A stretch of 64,000 nt of DNA, from positions 1 to 64,000 of the forward strand of contig RDEW01000052.1 of the NCBI GenBank assembly GCA_011109175.1. Reading direction: 5' to 3'. The stretch's first letter is position 1, and each line of letters starts with the position of its first letter. This document shows, piece after piece, positions 1-10,565 of the stretch. Both the position numbers and the translations under genes were made by a program. The notes under the pieces are model-generated. The model made no database searches. It saw only the letters and a program-made list of their open reading frames with translations, and had not been told where the DNA came from. The DNA is from Dicyema japonicum. Taxonomy: Eukaryota; Dicyemida; Rhombozoa; Dicyemidae.

Positions 1-1269
1 AAAAAATATAGCTCATTAAACTGCAACATTACCCAATCACGGATATGTACAATATAATTTATAAATTTAATTAATTTTAGTTAAATTAATATTTAAAATT
101 TAACAAAAAAAACAAAAAACTCGAGAATATTGGTAATTGTATTTAATAAAAGCCATAAAAGAAAATACCACATAGATTACTCGAAATGCTCAAAATATGA
201 AGTTAGACGTAAGGAAAAACACAATTTTAGAGTCCACAGAGAAAATCCTTGTGCCTCTTTCACACTCATTTGAGGAAGATCCTGAGCGTAATCATCACTT
301 TCCTGAAATGGTGAAGAAGATTGATATGAAGTTTAGATTTAATTTTAGTTCGATATCGCCAAGTTGAACCAACAGTGCAAAAAGAGGTTTTTGATTGTTT
401 TAAGTCAACTAGAAGTGGAAAGGCAGATGCCTTAAGGAACAAAATTAGCATAATAATAAATTAAGAGTGTTGACGACAGCTATGCTAAGCTGAAGAATAA
501 AATATTTACTCCCTTCTAAATTTGATTTTCTTAGAGGTACGGAGACGTTGTCGATAAGTCTCCTGTGATACCAGATTTGAAAAATAGTTTTTTCACCAGA
601 ATCATATAAACATTGTCGCTTCCGAGCTGGAGCCAATAAATACTTTGGAAATACGGAATTCCCCATTGTCTATGTTGAACGATTTCACATTCTTGGCAGA
701 AGGAGCTACATGTTGGACAAAAATCTAGAGCTTCTTCCTCAACCTAGTAGGCAGGTTCTCAAGATAATTTGGGAAGCCTTTCATATACATCCAGGTTTCG
801 TAGTTTCCAACAGCAAAAGAAAAGCAGAAATGATAGTGTCTGAGAAATAACATCTGTCCTCTTCTAAGAATTCTTTTGTGAACATACCCGATCCTTTGTG
901 GGTATTCTTCATTGATTCCAAAATGTCAAACGAATAGATGATGTTACGCATTTTTTTTCATTCTTTCCTGATGGAGTTATAAGAACTCAATCTACTAGAC
1001 TTCATTCTCATTTCCCTTTAGCTGATCTGCCGCACCCTGCTCTATTGTTGATTCGGTTCGAAATTTTTTATTTGTCACCGCTTTTCAACTCTTTCCTTCG
1101 CTGACATTTGCACACATCACACAACTGTACTTTAATCGAATGAAAAGACAGATGACACTTTGCAATCTTTTAGCCATTTAACATAGAATTTAACCAACTT
1201 GGATAAACTTTTAATTTTTGATCACAATTGAATTTTTTTTGGTTCCTTTGATGTACTAATAATTAGAGA
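1..1269. other. AT-rich stretch, no gene recognised
   Basis: Nothing I can name. Short open frames on the minus strand (266-451 and 445-666) have no recognisable domain. The segment around 660-1060 has broken coding-like texture in several frames, suggesting a decayed transposon, but no family motif is visible. Confidence 0.4.
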
Positions 1270-1660
1270 CCACAGTTACACTAACTAACTAATCATGTGA
1301 TCAAAGCACGCTCTAGCAGAGACTTCAACTTGACTGATCCTTTCCATACACCCTAAACAAGCACGTATACGTGGATCTTCATAGTCAACACAGGACGTTC
1401 TATGGTTCATGCGTATCATAGATTCTAGAAACATTGAGGCTGGGGCTCTCCAAAAGTCAATCCTTCCGTAATTTTAGAGGCTTTCTTTCGGCCTTATCTC
1501 CAAACATTTTTCCCAAGAAATGAATGGACCCCAGATTCCACATGCACAAGAAATGTGTGGTTCAATGAATTAGTTTTAGAACGTTGTTGAAGATTTAACA
1601 TCAACATGAGGGTTATATGTTGCCTTGAAGAAGATTGAGTTAAGGGCTCTTAAGCTGATA
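1270..1660 (-). mobile_element. LINE-D 3' remnant
   Basis: Read on the minus strand, this holds a broken frame with LINE RT C-terminal texture. Its last codons and the A/T-rich tail after them resemble the 3' ends at 10500-10560, 45515-45580 and 62840-63060. The shared tail on the minus strand runs roughly as an ATGTGATTAGTTAGTTTG..TGTGGTCT-like string followed by AATAAAT-rich sequence. Stops and frame changes make it non-functional. Assignment to one family rests on by-eye similarity of the ends. Confidence 0.35.
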
Positions 1661-1950
1661 TTTGTAATCAAGGATTTGTTCTGTAACTTGATCAACGCAT
1701 TCACAATTCAACCCCTGACACTGTATTCGCAGACAAATAAGCACGTAAAGAACATATGTGAATGCTCTAGGCTTTTTCTAATTTAATTATCCCACATTTC
1801 CTGTCAGACACACAAGATTCAACCGCCAGGATCTTAAGAAGATTTTTCATTCAAGTGAATTACTGCAGACAACTCGCACCGAATTGAACACGCGTAAATA
1901 TAGTTTTTCCTTATTTGCGAATTGGACATTGACACGGTTACCCTAATGCA
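1655..1950. repeat. Interspersed repeat R1, copy 1
   Basis: Direct-orientation match to 7615-7910. Shared blocks include GTAACTTGATCAAC, TTCCTGTCAGACACAC, ATCTTAAGAA, a TTACTGCA block and a GACAT..GACGGTT..C block in the same order. Both copies lie next to a LINE-A 3' end (2130-2210 and 7490-7600), so R1 may belong to a larger composite unit. No coding function seen. Confidence 0.6.
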
Positions 1951-2129
1951 GTCAATGTCATCGACTCACGTGACTCGACGTCTAGCTGAGCAAAATCCCC
2001 TTAAGGTGATTCATATTAAAACAACCTCATTATATGGAAATCTTAAAAAAGAAATAGGACAATTTTATTATTGTTGTTTATTTTCAATTAAGAATTGGGG
2101 TAATTTATTAAAAAGGACTAAACATCAGC

Positions 2130-2905
2130 TGCTTTCACTGCGTGGCAGTTTTATCTTAGATTTGCGAGCGAAATTCGCTCAAACAGCCAGCGGAGATCTT
2201 CAGTGCATGAGGTGATCCGGTTTCCAAGACGTCCGAAAAACTCTAGTGTAGAGGGGGAGTAGGATCCGTAAGTCTCATAGCAAGCGGAACAAATCGGACA
2301 TTATCGGGAAGGCCGCCGTATTTTTCGAGTTTGGCCTTCTCAGCCTTGACGGGTGCAAAGCATGCCCTAGAAGCGTACTCGTGAAGATTGCTCGATGCGA
2401 ACGTGTCTGTACACGTCCCAAAAATTGGATTCCCGTCCTCGAAGGGAAATATGGTCATCACGTCCTGTCGTTTCCCGTCACTTCTCATATCCCGACCGGT
2501 TCAAGAATGGCTAAGTATCCAGCAGCATCCATAGTCTATTTGACAATCTCATTCAGAGCCTTGTGCCTTGGAAATCTTCCAGCGCTTTTCTTGCAGGCGA
2601 TGGGTGCAGGCCATAACAGTCTATAAGGATGCCATATCGGCACGGGTGAGGTACCAGCCGCAGAGAGAAACCACTTATAACGCTTTTAATTTATAAATAA
2701 ATAATTTATTAAGGAAAAAAGTGAGCAAATGTAGCGTCTGCCCTGACTGCGTAGCTTTACCTGTCAGGATGGTAAACAATATTCGCTCACATAACGGGGA
2801 CTACTCAAGAATTCCATCGTCGCAGGCGCAAGAGAACCAGACGTCTCAACGACGATATGAGCGAACAAAAAATCATAGGACTGGTAGATTTCCCAGAAAG
2901 CTTGG
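2130..2905 (-). mobile_element. LINE-A C-terminal pieces, two partial copies in tandem
   Basis: On the minus strand, 2640-2130 encodes the end of the LINE-A ORF. It has a degenerate RPDG-like block (here KRQDVMTIFPF), then a C/T-D-T-F motif, a YGGL..FVPLA stretch and the terminal LFERISLA block near 2190. A second, shorter C-terminal piece (VVETSGS...) lies upstream at about 2905-2700. Stops and frameshifts interrupt both. In the family this region follows the RT and probably acts as the element's endonuclease. These are dead 5'-truncated copies. Confidence 0.7.
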
Positions 2906-3002
2906 TCTCTTGTAAAAGGCAGATATCAATTTTATTTCTCTCCAAAAATAAACTCAGTTCTGATGCCATGTCTCTAACTCCGTTAATGTTCAGGCTAAGT
3001 AT

Positions 3003-3188
3003 CTATAAGGCTTTTGGTCCCGGATTCATTTCAACATCTCCTGACATGACGAGTCTCCACCGGAAAAGTGCACGGATGTGTAGGAAGTGCCGTGCAGGAG
3101 GAACTCCTCTGGATGGTCGATGACAAATAATTCTTTTTGGATACAATTTTGACTTGTATCTGACGCCACCAGACAAGGCGAACCACAT
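3003..3188 (-). pseudogene. Retroelement ORF remnant with 2A-like ribosome-skipping motif
   Basis: A 61-codon minus-strand frame ends with GDVEMNPGP at 3015-3041, followed by three residues and a stop. This is an exact fit to the 2A consensus (G-D-V/I-E-x-N-P-G-P), which makes the ribosome skip the last Gly-Pro bond. In animals such motifs are known at the N termini of non-LTR retrotransposon ORFs and some other proteins. The flanks are LINE-C (3335-3610, opposite strand) and LINE-A (2130-2905, same strand). It may therefore be the 5' part of an internally deleted LINE-A copy; that link is inference. The residues before it are less hydrophobic than in many 2As. Confidence 0.6.
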
Positions 3189-3334
3189 GACGCACGATCT
3201 TTGATCTTACCTTTAAAAATTTATGCCATAAAAATAATGCGACCATAATCCGATCGAATTGAGACTTAAAAAGACTATTTTTGTGATTCAATGTTCTACA
3301 AGTTTAAGAACAATTCAAAACATAATTTTATTAC

Positions 3335-3610
3335 GTATGTTGACAATACTGAATTTTCTACATTCAGAGAACTTTCAAGAGGTTGTCTACCCAGGACTCT
3401 TGCGGAGGATTATGCTGTGGTCGGTGGCCGATTAATGGATACAGACGATCTTGACGAAATCAGGAGGTAGCAAGAAAACGATAGTGGTGTGGAGAAGGCT
3501 AACTGGGAAGAATAGTCGAATACATAACACAAACGACGACATAAACACTGTTTACTGACAACGCGGAGGAGCGTTAACTAGCTTATGTGGACAACAGTTT
3601 GTATGGCATT
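3335..3610 (+). mobile_element. LINE-C 3' end
   Basis: Matches 22380-22610 over its whole length with scattered substitutions: TTTCTACATTCAGA..ACTTTCAA, then CCCAGGAC..TTGCGGA, ATGGAT.CA..GATCT, then GGAGAA.GCTAAC and a final AACACTGTTTA block. The reading frame gives FSTFRELSRG...LPRTLAEDYAVV and stops. It is the C-terminal ORF and 3' UTR of LINE-C, 5' truncated. Confidence 0.65.
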
Positions 3611-4100
3611 CCTTGGAAATTTTTTCGACCAACAAAGCAACCAAGACATTGTCTTGAGTTATTTTGAACGATGTGATATTCATTCCTTTATCATCCTAAA
3701 AGAACTTTAATCAGACTATCCTCTCACTTACAGGCACTTATCACAAAATCGGGATTCCTTAGAAACCCGAACGCAATTTGAGGACTCTACTACGTCTCTA
3801 CGTTCACTCAATCAAGAATATTGTAACTAGTCCGAATAAACTACAGACACAGGTGGACTAGCCTCGTTGGACATATATGTGTTAAAAATTCATGTCCCGC
3901 CTTCTGGAAAACGCTAAGAAGTATGAACAGTCTTAATGAGATTGACAGCGAGGGATAGCCGTCTCCTACACTCTAGATATAATCACGTGAACAGGCAATA
4001 ATACATTACGTCGAAATAACTCACAAACGCTTCAATTGTTCAGTACGAATAGGGTACTGCAATCCAAAACTCAAATCCCCCATTACTTTTCATCGCAGTT
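3611..4100. other. No gene recognised
   Basis: No open frame of useful length or known motif; ordinary AT-rich sequence between a LINE-C end and a LINE-A copy. Confidence 0.4.
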
Positions 4101-4121
4101 TAGGTTGGGTGATTACATTCG

Positions 4122-4403
4122 GTGGCACTTGCATTTAACGTTTTGAATTATATTATGGAAATAAAGCCTGTTTTTTATGACGAAAGCTTCATTATGACAT
4201 GCAGACACAGACCACGTAATGGGAGTTGCTCCTCATGTTGTATTTTTGTTTATTCAGACTACCAGGATGCTGAATATTCTGAACAAAGGAAATTAAGAAG
4301 ACTAGCCTTCGAAGATCAGTTCTGTTACATACCAATCGTATTTGAAACTTCTGGAAGGCTTAATAAAATTAATAAAGGGAATGCAATCGTGACGCGACTC
4401 TGA
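4122..4403 (+). pseudogene. LINE-A-like C-terminal fragment
   Basis: A 93-codon frame whose second half (about residues 50-80, including KLRRLAFEDQFCYIPIVFE and TSG) matches the segment of LINE-A that follows the RPDG/WD block. The N-terminal half is not recognisable. It lies just upstream of a larger LINE-A copy in the same orientation, so it is either a separate truncated insertion or a rearranged piece of it. Confidence 0.5.
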
Positions 4404-4484
4404 GAGGCAATGAAAAAATACGAAAGGAGAGTTAGATATACTATATAAGTCAAATTTTGAGTAATTTATATTAATTTAATTTTT

Positions 4485-5960
4485 TTGACAAACAAAACTC
4501 ACACATTGGGGTCAAACTGGACATCTGCAATGCCTTCAATTCACTTTTCGAAACTAAAAGCAAACGAACCCCGGAACTTATTCCACTTGTCTACTTCGCT
4601 AACGGAACCAATTCTTCACTTGTTTTTGGGTACAAGATTATCTGTTCGGAGACTAGAGTCCAATAAGGAGACCCACTTGTTCCACTTCTCTTCGCTCTAG
4701 CCATCGATGAAATTGTCCGCAACACACAACTAAACTTCTGATATCTTGATGACGCCACGATTGGAGGGCCGTGGAGAAAAGTTCATGACGTTCTGTCACA
4801 TGCCCTGCCGGCACTGCAAAACCTTGGAATTGCAGCACTAGAAATTGGAACTAATAAATATCACATACTCGGAGAGTGATTTTAACAACGTGGTCGAATC
4901 TTTCAATTCGGTACTACCTGGAATTACGGTCCTACCCAGGGAGCGGACCACTAGACGAAAAGGAATTGCAAAGTTATCCACTAAAAAAGAGAATGAACTC
5001 TCTAGAGTTACAGAGGAAACTCTCCTTACTCGATGCTCATACAGTGTTCTTCCGTTTAAAGAATAGCATTGGCTTGCCCAAACTCCTATATGCTCTCCGA
5101 TGTTCTCCCTGCTTCAAACATCGTTACATCCTCGTGTCACTCGATAGGACATTGAAAAAATTAGCTAAATTGCTTCTAAACATCCACTTTGATGTGCCGA
5201 ATTGGAACCAATTCAAGCTTCCTACTCGCTTAGGAGGAACGGGTCTCAGTTCGGCGCTGGAGATCGATTTTCCAACATATGTGTCATCGCTCTCAAGTGG
5301 AAGTCTTTTGGTCAAGATATTCTACGTTTTCCAACCAGACGTCTTGGGAAAAAGTGTTGGACAAGCTCGTCGCGAATGGTGTGAAACTGGTTTGGATACA
5401 CCGAACGATCCGTCGAGGAAACGTGACTGGGATAATATCTATTCAAAGAATATCTTCGACGTGCTAAAGTCTGAGGCCAACCAGCATGCCTTGTGTCCGC
5501 CACCAACCATGAGAGCGGAGCGTGGCTGGATGCACTCCCGTGTTCCTTTCTGAGGACACTTTTGGACGATGGCTGTATTCGAATTACGATCTCATAACGC
5601 TTGGGAGTTGATGTTTGCGTCGATCACCAATGTCGTAGTGGAGGACAAAAGGGCTGCATCCACCCTCGTGCAAAAGGAGTGAGGGCAGAGCACCCCGCGA
5701 TGCTGCTATGAACAACATTGTCATGCGTGCTCTTAAAGCTGCTGGCTTCCCGAAAGTAGTGGAGTCCGTGGGATTGGACCGCGAAGATGAGAAAAGACCG
5801 GATGGGTTAACTATCATTCTGTTCACTGAGGAAAAATCGCTCGTATGGGACTGCACTGTTGTGGATTCTTTTTCGAACTCGATGATACTCAGCTGGCAAA
5901 CTATTGGCAGTGTTGTTCTAGCGGATTATAGATTTTTTGAAGATTTTTTGTTCAATATGC
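4485..5960 (+). mobile_element. LINE-A copy: reverse transcriptase to endonuclease-like domain
   Basis: The longest LINE-A copy. In order: an RT stretch with Q-stop-GDPL.PLLFALAIDE (about 4655-4715), the catalytic YLDDATIGG (YLDD at 4742-4753), an RT thumb frame 4876-5553 with IGLPKLLYAL and TRLGGTGLSS, then 5640-5935 with GLHPPSCKR...[15 protein letters not shown] and KRPDGLTI...LVWDCTVVDSF. The CxC/H-rich stretch before RPDG...D resembles the CCHC plus K/RPD...D layout of restriction-like endonucleases in early-branching non-LTR elements. Known for that class: RT and nuclease nick and prime on genomic DNA. Stops and frameshifts show it is dead. After about 5935 the frame leaves the family. 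Confidence 0.8.
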
Positions 5961-7075
5961 AAGAGTCTGTTATAAGCGTTGAGTTAACTTCCAAATTGTC
6001 TATTGTCTTTTTCTATAGTGTTTCCTTTTGCGATAAGGAAATTCCATTAAGGAAAAAATTTCCCATTTTTTACACGTGTCTCCAAATAGCTATTATTCTG
6101 TTAATATTCCCACGCATATATTTTTTGGAATTTATCACATAGATATGTTTTTTGTTTAGAAGAATCACAATTGGTCATGTTTTTGCTTAAATCTTAAGCA
6201 GGGCATCATACCATGTTTTTACGTACCAAGACGACATGTGGAACGTGCAATAAAAGATTATATTTGAGTACAGTATATTATCTTTAGCTGTGTTTTTTGA
6301 CATGGAAATTTTTTTAACCTTTCAATGAGTCGAATTTTGTTTTGCCTTTGGGAATTGGAAATGCCTGGTCTTTAATGATGTGTTCGATATTCTTCTGAAC
6401 ATTTTATGCATCCTCTGTCGAATGATTTCCTATTTATTATGTGACATGCAAGGAAATGCATGAGCTCACCTATGCGCCTAGCGAAAATTACTGTGAGAAA
6501 CCAAGAGTATGAATTATTAAAGATTTTCAATCTAAAAAGTAAAATGAAAAATACCTTTTAAGATCTTTGAGATCAACTTGAAAAAGCTCATTTGGAAAGT
6601 CTAAAATTACATGATAGAGACAGTCTGATTGTTTTAGACAAGTTGAAAACCCGAATATTATGAATTGATTGACCACATTCCGAATTATATTACGTTTGAT
6701 AATAAAAAAATTTGGGAAAAAACGATTGATAAAAAAAACACAAGTTGGAAAAACTGTTAGATGTTATTTCAAACCAATCCTGTCTTTCGAGTTAAATCTG
6801 AGTTGCTCAAAGGTGCCCCAATACTTAGAATACTTACAACTATACCGTGAAGTTCAAATGTGAGGATTTTTAAAGACAGTTACATGTCTGGTTGAGGGAG
6901 GTGACTCTTTTAGAAAAAGAATAGAAGTTAAACAATTTTGAAGTGATTTGTTTCAATAAGACAACTTTGATACTTATCATTCAATTTATTATTTTGTTCA
7001 ATCCATTAAAGTTATTTGCTATAAAGATGAATTCCATTCATTTGTCAACTAAATTGTGATTTTCTTTAATCATTT
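5961..7075. other. AT-rich stretch, no gene recognised
   Basis: Contains a 64-codon open frame at 6669-6863 (+), basic and without a recognisable domain. No transposon ends or RNA gene seen. Confidence 0.4.
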
Positions 7076-7079
7076 AAAC

Positions 7080-7195
7080 AATAAAAAAGCCGCTGTATGA
7101 CCATTTATTATTATTAATTCCTGCTTACTATTTTAAGCTCAGCACAGACAGTCATAACTAACTAATCAGAGGAAGTAACCAATGGAGAACATCTG
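7080..7195. repeat. Interspersed repeat R2, copy 1
   Basis: Direct match to 16545-16645: TTATTATTAATTCC.GCTTAC, then GCTCAGCACA.ACAGTCA, then AACTAACTAATC and GGAA..AACC. It starts with GCCGCTGTATGACC, which is also the LINE-A stop-codon region, so R2 may be downstream LINE-A 3' UTR or a co-amplified unit. Confidence 0.5.
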
Positions 7196-7480
7196 CTAGT
7201 GCTGACCAAATCCATCTTCCTATTCGTTTTTTCTTTACTAAATGAAATATTATATTTAAATAAAAAATATTTTAACGTGAAATTTTATAATAAGTTTAAA
7301 ATTTTATCAATTATATTATTTTTAATGTATTTTTTTTAAACAAAATAATTTTTTAACAATTAAACAAATGTCAGTCAAAAAAGTCAAAATTTTGGATAAT
7401 GTCAAAAAAGGTTAAAATTTTATTGATTTTTATTTTTTAATTTTTCGAGTTTTAAATATTTTTAAGGTTAATTTAAACAA
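7196..7480. other. AT-rich tail sequence
   Basis: Very A/T rich. The block AAACAAAATAATTTTTTAAC at about 7339-7358 recurs at 14931-14950 directly next to a LINE-A 3' end, suggesting LINE-A 3' UTR material. Confidence 0.4.
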
Positions 7481-7489
7481 TAGAAGTCA

Positions 7490-7600
7490 GGTAGTTGCCG
7501 CTCTCACCGCGTGGCTGTTCCCTCTCAAAATTGCGAGCGAAATTCGCTCAAATAGCCAGCGGCGTTCGCGGAGATCTCCAGTGCAAAGTTAGGAAGCCTG
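7490..7600 (-). mobile_element. LINE-A 3' end fragment
   Basis: The minus strand encodes the last LINE-A codons (GDL..., LFERISLA, then a short tail and stop), matching the ends at 2130-2210, 35745-35830 and 38220-38300. Only the extreme 3' end is present. Confidence 0.65.
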
Positions 7601-7609
7601 CTGCGTGGA

Positions 7610-7910
7610 TTGGATTTAATATTTTTATCAAGATTTCTTTGCGTAACTTGATCAACCAATTCACTATTCAACCTCACCATTGACACCAGATTAGAGACAT
7701 ATATTCGTGTAGTCTATGTGAATAAGAAGAATTTTTCATATTTATTAATCATACTTCCTGTCAGACACACTTACCCGAACGCTAGAATCTTAAGAAAGAT
7801 GCGCTTGCTTAGGCGATTTACTGCATTTACTACCGACTGAATTCAAAACGTTATAAATAGAGCTTTTTTTTATTCGCAGATCGACATGGAGACGGTTGCC
7901 ACTCAGTACT
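7610..7910. repeat. Interspersed repeat R1, copy 2
   Basis: Second copy of the repeat described at 1655-1950, same orientation, with substitutions and small indels. No coding function seen. Confidence 0.6.
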
Positions 7911-8600
7911 ATTCTGATCATTTGAAAAATTAATTTCAAATCCGATTTCTACCAAAAATCATGCAAACACAATCATCATGAACCGTAGATTTTCAGTTTT
8001 ATGTCATCAATGAAAATAAATTGATTTATACTAAAACAAACCTCCTCATAAATAATGGGCACTTGTTCGAATTGGGAACTGATGAGTCTGCACTACGGTT
8101 CGAGACAGAGCAAAAAGAGGAGCGGTGACATATCATTGCAAAATCGCCTTTCAATAGTGACTTCAGTTGTATGATCTTGTTATAGTGCGCATACACTTCA
8201 CATGATCATTAACATCATTTGGACATATTGGTTGGAATATCATTCTTGCTTTAATTATTAAATTAATATAAATTAGTTAAAATTTAACTTTAATTAATAA
8301 ATCTAACAATAATTTTTGTCGGATGAAATTTTCAATGGCGGTTGAGCATTTAAAGATGCCGACCTCTCACTTGTTAGTAAGGTTAAGCTACCTACTTTAA
8401 GTTCCTTTTTCATTCGATTTGATAAGATCACATCAACAGCAGTACTCAATACTAAATCCACATTATCAAAGGTTTTGGCTAACATTTTTAAATTATTAAT
8501 TTGATATGCAAATTCTTTAATCATATTTTTAACATTTTTTTGGTTGACTTAGTCAACATAATTTTCAAGGTTAGACTTATTCCCCACAATCAAAATCTTT
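7911..8600. other. No gene recognised
   Basis: AT rich. A minus-strand open frame at 8303-8524 (73 codons) has no recognisable domain. Confidence 0.4.
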
Positions 8601-9215
8601 GGTGACAGACAGTATGTTTAATTTCACGAGGGTTTCCAGATCGTGTAGAAATCCGATTCCCTAGACAACTTAAGAATTCCTGTGTCGCAAGCGGAAGGGA
8701 ACCAAACGTCTCAACAGCTAGTGGAACGAACAAAAATCCTTGGGCAGGACAGCGTACTTTTCCCGTTTCAACCTCTCGGCCTTCTCAGCGATAGAACAGG
8801 ATTTAGAGACACTGTGGAGTTGGTTGCAAGAGGTAAACGTGTCGGTGAAGGTGACGTTCCAGAGAAGTGGTTTCCTTGCTTCAAAAGGGAAGATTGTTTA
8901 TCTCATCTGGTCGTTTCTTGTCCCACCTGTGAAGACAGACTGGTTCAAGCATGAAGCGGTGTCCGGCGGCGTCCAAAGTTCGTCTAAAGACTTCTCTCAA
9001 CGCCATGTGTCTAGGAAATCTGTCTGGTCTCTTTCTGCAGAAGAAAAAATGTAAACCAAATCAGTCGATCTGGTCTCCGCATCGGCACGTATGTGGAACA
9101 CAGACTTTTAATACAGTTGTAATGAAATCCCAATACGACGCATTCATCATCCAGGAAGGTACCCAAAACTCCATTGGGAATGGCGTTGAGCCAGACACCT
9201 TTCTCGGAAGACAAT
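8600..9215 (-). mobile_element. LINE-A 3' half, degraded
   Basis: Minus-strand frames give WLNAIPNGVLGTFLDDE (about 9165-9195), then PMRRPDRLI, then an FPFEARKPLLWNVTFTDTF block near 8860, KREKYAVLPKDFCSF near 8740, and the 3'-terminal block near 8640. The order equals other LINE-A copies. Several frameshifts and stops. The 8618-8735 part is almost identical to 35795-35910 and so relatively young in origin. Confidence 0.75.
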
Positions 9216-9231
9216 AGATAAAGGATGAGTT

Positions 9232-9745
9232 ATTTGCTTATGATTATGAATATTTCATAGTTTGGTCGTTTATCATAGTGAATATCGGTTGTCTGATACG
9301 CATTCTTTTATCTTTATTTCGGCATATATTGCTCATAATGAATATCGGATTTTTAAATTTTATTTTTGTGCTAAAAAGTGAAGAATAGAAATTGTTTTTA
9401 CGTACATCGAAAATTTAAATGGATTAAAAAGGCAATCACTATTATAATGGCGAATTAATTCACAAAACTCCAATGGAATTTTCTATCGAAATTTCGTCTT
9501 TTATTTTTCAGCTTTTCAGTAATGATTCGACTTTTGGATTTATCGGAAATGGTAATTTATAGGAGTTAATTATAGATGAAGGATGTTTTGTGCAACAATC
9601 AAGTTCGAAGAAAAGGAGGAAACATCTAATAATTGGAATTGTATGCGTAGTTATCGGATTGTCTATAACTGCACTCATTGTTACTTTTTATATCAAATCG
9701 AGATCTAATTTGGAACCATTTATCAGCAGCATATCGATTTTTTAG
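9232..9745 (+). pseudogene. Repeat-ectodomain membrane protein, copy 1 (broken)
   Basis: Degraded member of the family best seen at 24849-26061. Coding similarity to the second ectodomain unit starts near 9290 (FIFISAY...EYRIFKFYF) and continues through an ISSF.FQLF.ND block to FIGNG. At least one in-frame stop (near 9388) and one frameshift interrupt it. After FIGNG comes a 24-nt GT...AG intron at 9552-9575, phase 1, at the position shared by all paralogs. The last exon (9576-9745) encodes an acidic-then-basic linker and a transmembrane segment (IIGIVCVVIGLS...) with a short cytoplasmic tail. Function unknown; probably not expressed as a full protein. Confidence 0.65.
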
Positions 9746-9879
9746 ATAAAATAATTAGGACATCAAAATTTTTTTCTTTTATAAACCCTGAGTTTTATTT
9801 ATATTTCCGTGTCAAATTAACATTTAACAAATCAATTAAAAATTGTAAGCATTTAATGTTATAATGATGTCTTTTCTGC

Positions 9880-10308
9880 TTGATTCCTTATTTATCTACT
9901 TTTCTAATAATTCTCTTTATTCTCCTTATTAGCGCCATTTTAGGTGGTTCACCAAAAAAGGTAGCGATACTACAGGATGCTATCAAAGACAATTCAACTT
10001 CCGGTACTTTATTAGGTTATTCCTTTGAGATAATCCATAACTTCCAAACGTTTTCTTTCATAACTCAAATATTTTTTATTATTTTCAATAGAAATATAGA
10101 CGAAGTATTTCCCGTTATTCTAAGTTGACTTTTTTATCCTCGAAGTAGTAAAGTAAATTTCCATGCGTAACTGGCTTATTTTATCGTCGGAGCGATGTTT
10201 GGTGGATCTAAACTCGATGATCCTACGATTTATACAAGCGTAGAAATGGAAGTCGTCAAGGAATATCTTGAGTTACGCACAAAGCCGATCATGGGGAATC
10301 ATAATTAA
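9880..10308 (+). CDS. Possible small secreted protein(s), uncertain
   Basis: Two coding-like stretches. The first (9880-10128, no good ATG at its left end) begins with a hydrophobic segment (FLIILFILLISA) like a signal peptide, then LGGSPKKVAILQDAIKDN. The second, about 10174-10308, reads FIVGAMFGGSKLDDP...VVKEYLELRTK and stops. Both start with a hydrophobic/GGS pattern, so they may be diverged duplicates or exons. A cystatin-like N terminus came to mind, but the QxVxG core of cystatins is absent. I could not find a convincing tiny intron joining them. Treat as a weak candidate next to membrane-protein copy 1. Confidence 0.3.
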
Positions 10309-10499
10309 GGATCGAGGGTAAATATTCTAAGATTAAATATTATTCTTTATGCAAAATATTATTGGATTCTTTACTCATTGCATTTTAATGATTATTGACT
10401 CATAATGCTAGCGGCTATGTAAAGGGTCGTTTGGATATGTCTGCCATAAATGTAGAAAGTTATTAGAGAAATCGATTACTTGTATTTTATTTGTTTATA

Positions 10500-10565
10500 A
10501 CTGCCCTAGACCACGTTAACAACCAAAATAATTATCACGTGACTCCGATGCATTCCAAAAAGGAT
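10500..10565 (-). mobile_element. LINE-D 3' end fragment
   Basis: The minus-strand tail (TCACGTGATAATTATTTTGG, GTGGTCTAGG) matches 45515-45580 and, more weakly, 62840-62900. Confidence 0.4.

Noticed and set aside
9880-10308. Cystatin/stefin-like N terminus in two short frames
   Set aside because: No QxVxG core and no second wedge motif; similarity limited to a short GG-containing start.
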